Positions 63,784 through 64,000 of a DNA stretch of 64,000 bases are shown here, piece by piece; positions within the stretch are counted from its first letter, which is position 1; each line of letters starts with the position of its first letter. The stretch spans positions 1-64,000 of the forward strand of contig JBBHKE010003198.1 in assembly GCA_037447655.1 (NCBI GenBank). Reading direction: 5' to 3'. The notes under the pieces were generated by a model. The model was not told the DNA's origin and did no database searches. It saw only the letters and a list, made by a program, of their open reading frames with translations. The translations under genes were made by a program, and so were the position numbers. Source of the stretch: Zygnema cylindricum. Lineage: Eukaryota > Streptophyta > Zygnematophyceae > Zygnematales > Zygnemataceae.

Positions 63784-64000
63784 TGTTGTTTTTGAAGATT
63801 TAGTTTCGTGCGTACGCGACGTTTCATGCGTACATGAGGTTTCATGCGTACTCGACGCGATTTGTAATGCATGAGTACTAACTGAATTTAATGTGGAAGC
63901 TCGAATGGATTTGCGGATTGGGGGAGTAATGGTAGGAATTGTTTTGAAGCGTACGGAATCAAATTTGAGTGACGCGAATCAAATTAGGGAGAGTACGATT
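63784..64000 (+). repeat. 3' LTR of E15, cut by the window edge
   Basis: Repeats 61394-61610 almost exactly, starting TGTTGTTTTTGAAG. Confidence 0.9.

Larger units (their letters stand above)
61394..64000 (+). mobile_element. E15: young non-autonomous LTR element without gag or pol (right end outside window)
   Basis: 5' LTR 61394-62598, PBS at 62599, a 1185-bp internal region with no coding motif, purine tract ending GGGGGAG, 3' LTR from 63784 to the window end. The 217 bp of 3' LTR visible differ from the 5' LTR at only about six to eight positions. It lacks Gag and Pol, so it would depend on a helper. The internal region is too small for an autonomous element and lies between TRIM and LARD sizes. 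Confidence 0.85.

Overview
The window looks like a retrotransposon graveyard from the nuclear genome of a plant or streptophyte alga. Almost every recognisable protein is a Ty1/copia Gag or Pol fragment (zinc knuckle, aspartic protease, HHCC + DDE integrase, YVDD reverse transcriptase, RNase H). A few are Ty3/gypsy, including a chromodomain integrase. No convincing intact host gene is visible, and no bacterial features. Base composition is AT-rich, with G-box motifs and CCCTAAA-like strings. Most copia elements use a primer-binding site (PBS) matching the anticodon arm of initiator tRNA-Met (GGTTATGGGCCCACC) instead of the usual acceptor end. That is unlike common seed-plant copia, so I lean to a non-seed-plant lineage, but I cannot name the species.

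Layout. 1-7036: two minus-strand copia copies of one family (E1, E2) in tandem, sharing the LTR at 1071-2149. 7037-8341: a 5'-truncated LTR of the family seen again at 61394. 8342-11247: minus copia remnant E4 with its 5' LTR. 11560-14940: plus copia remnant E11 of another lineage, split by a solo LTR (13410-14378). 16568-19560: plus copia E3, the best preserved pol up to a truncated RT. 19604-33146: a nested cluster. A plus copia (E6) has been split three times: by a gag-only element with near-identical LTRs (E5, 20237-24501), by a solo LTR (26088-27134) and by a minus gag-only derivative (E7, about 29053-31481). 33255-36080: gypsy-like gag on the minus strand, split by a solo LTR (34718-35747). 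37833-41580: plus copia E8. 42392-48821: plus copia E10 with both LTRs but decayed coding capacity. 49559-50120: long pyrimidine-rich tract. 50121-53398: short minus gag/protease element E9, with a tRNA-like cloverleaf next to it. 54124-55060: long inverted-repeat (foldback/MITE-like) element. 56113-56830: chromovirus integrase with chromodomain. 57299-58423: unidentified decayed reading frame. 59141-61393: two facing copia pol ends. 61394-64000: a young non-autonomous LTR element without gag or pol (E15), running off the right edge.

How the parts could work together. The gag-only E5, the gag-less E15 and the autonomous-type E4/E10 share the same unusual PBS and the same TG...CA plus purine-tract ends. 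That would let non-autonomous copies be reverse-transcribed and integrated by enzymes from a related complete element. The related E5/E6/E7/E10 LTRs share a promoter architecture: an antisense tRNA-like segment with A- and B-box motifs, palindromic U3 hairpins, G-boxes, a TATA box and two small hairpins downstream. Three solo LTRs with perfect 5-bp target duplications show ongoing LTR-LTR recombination.
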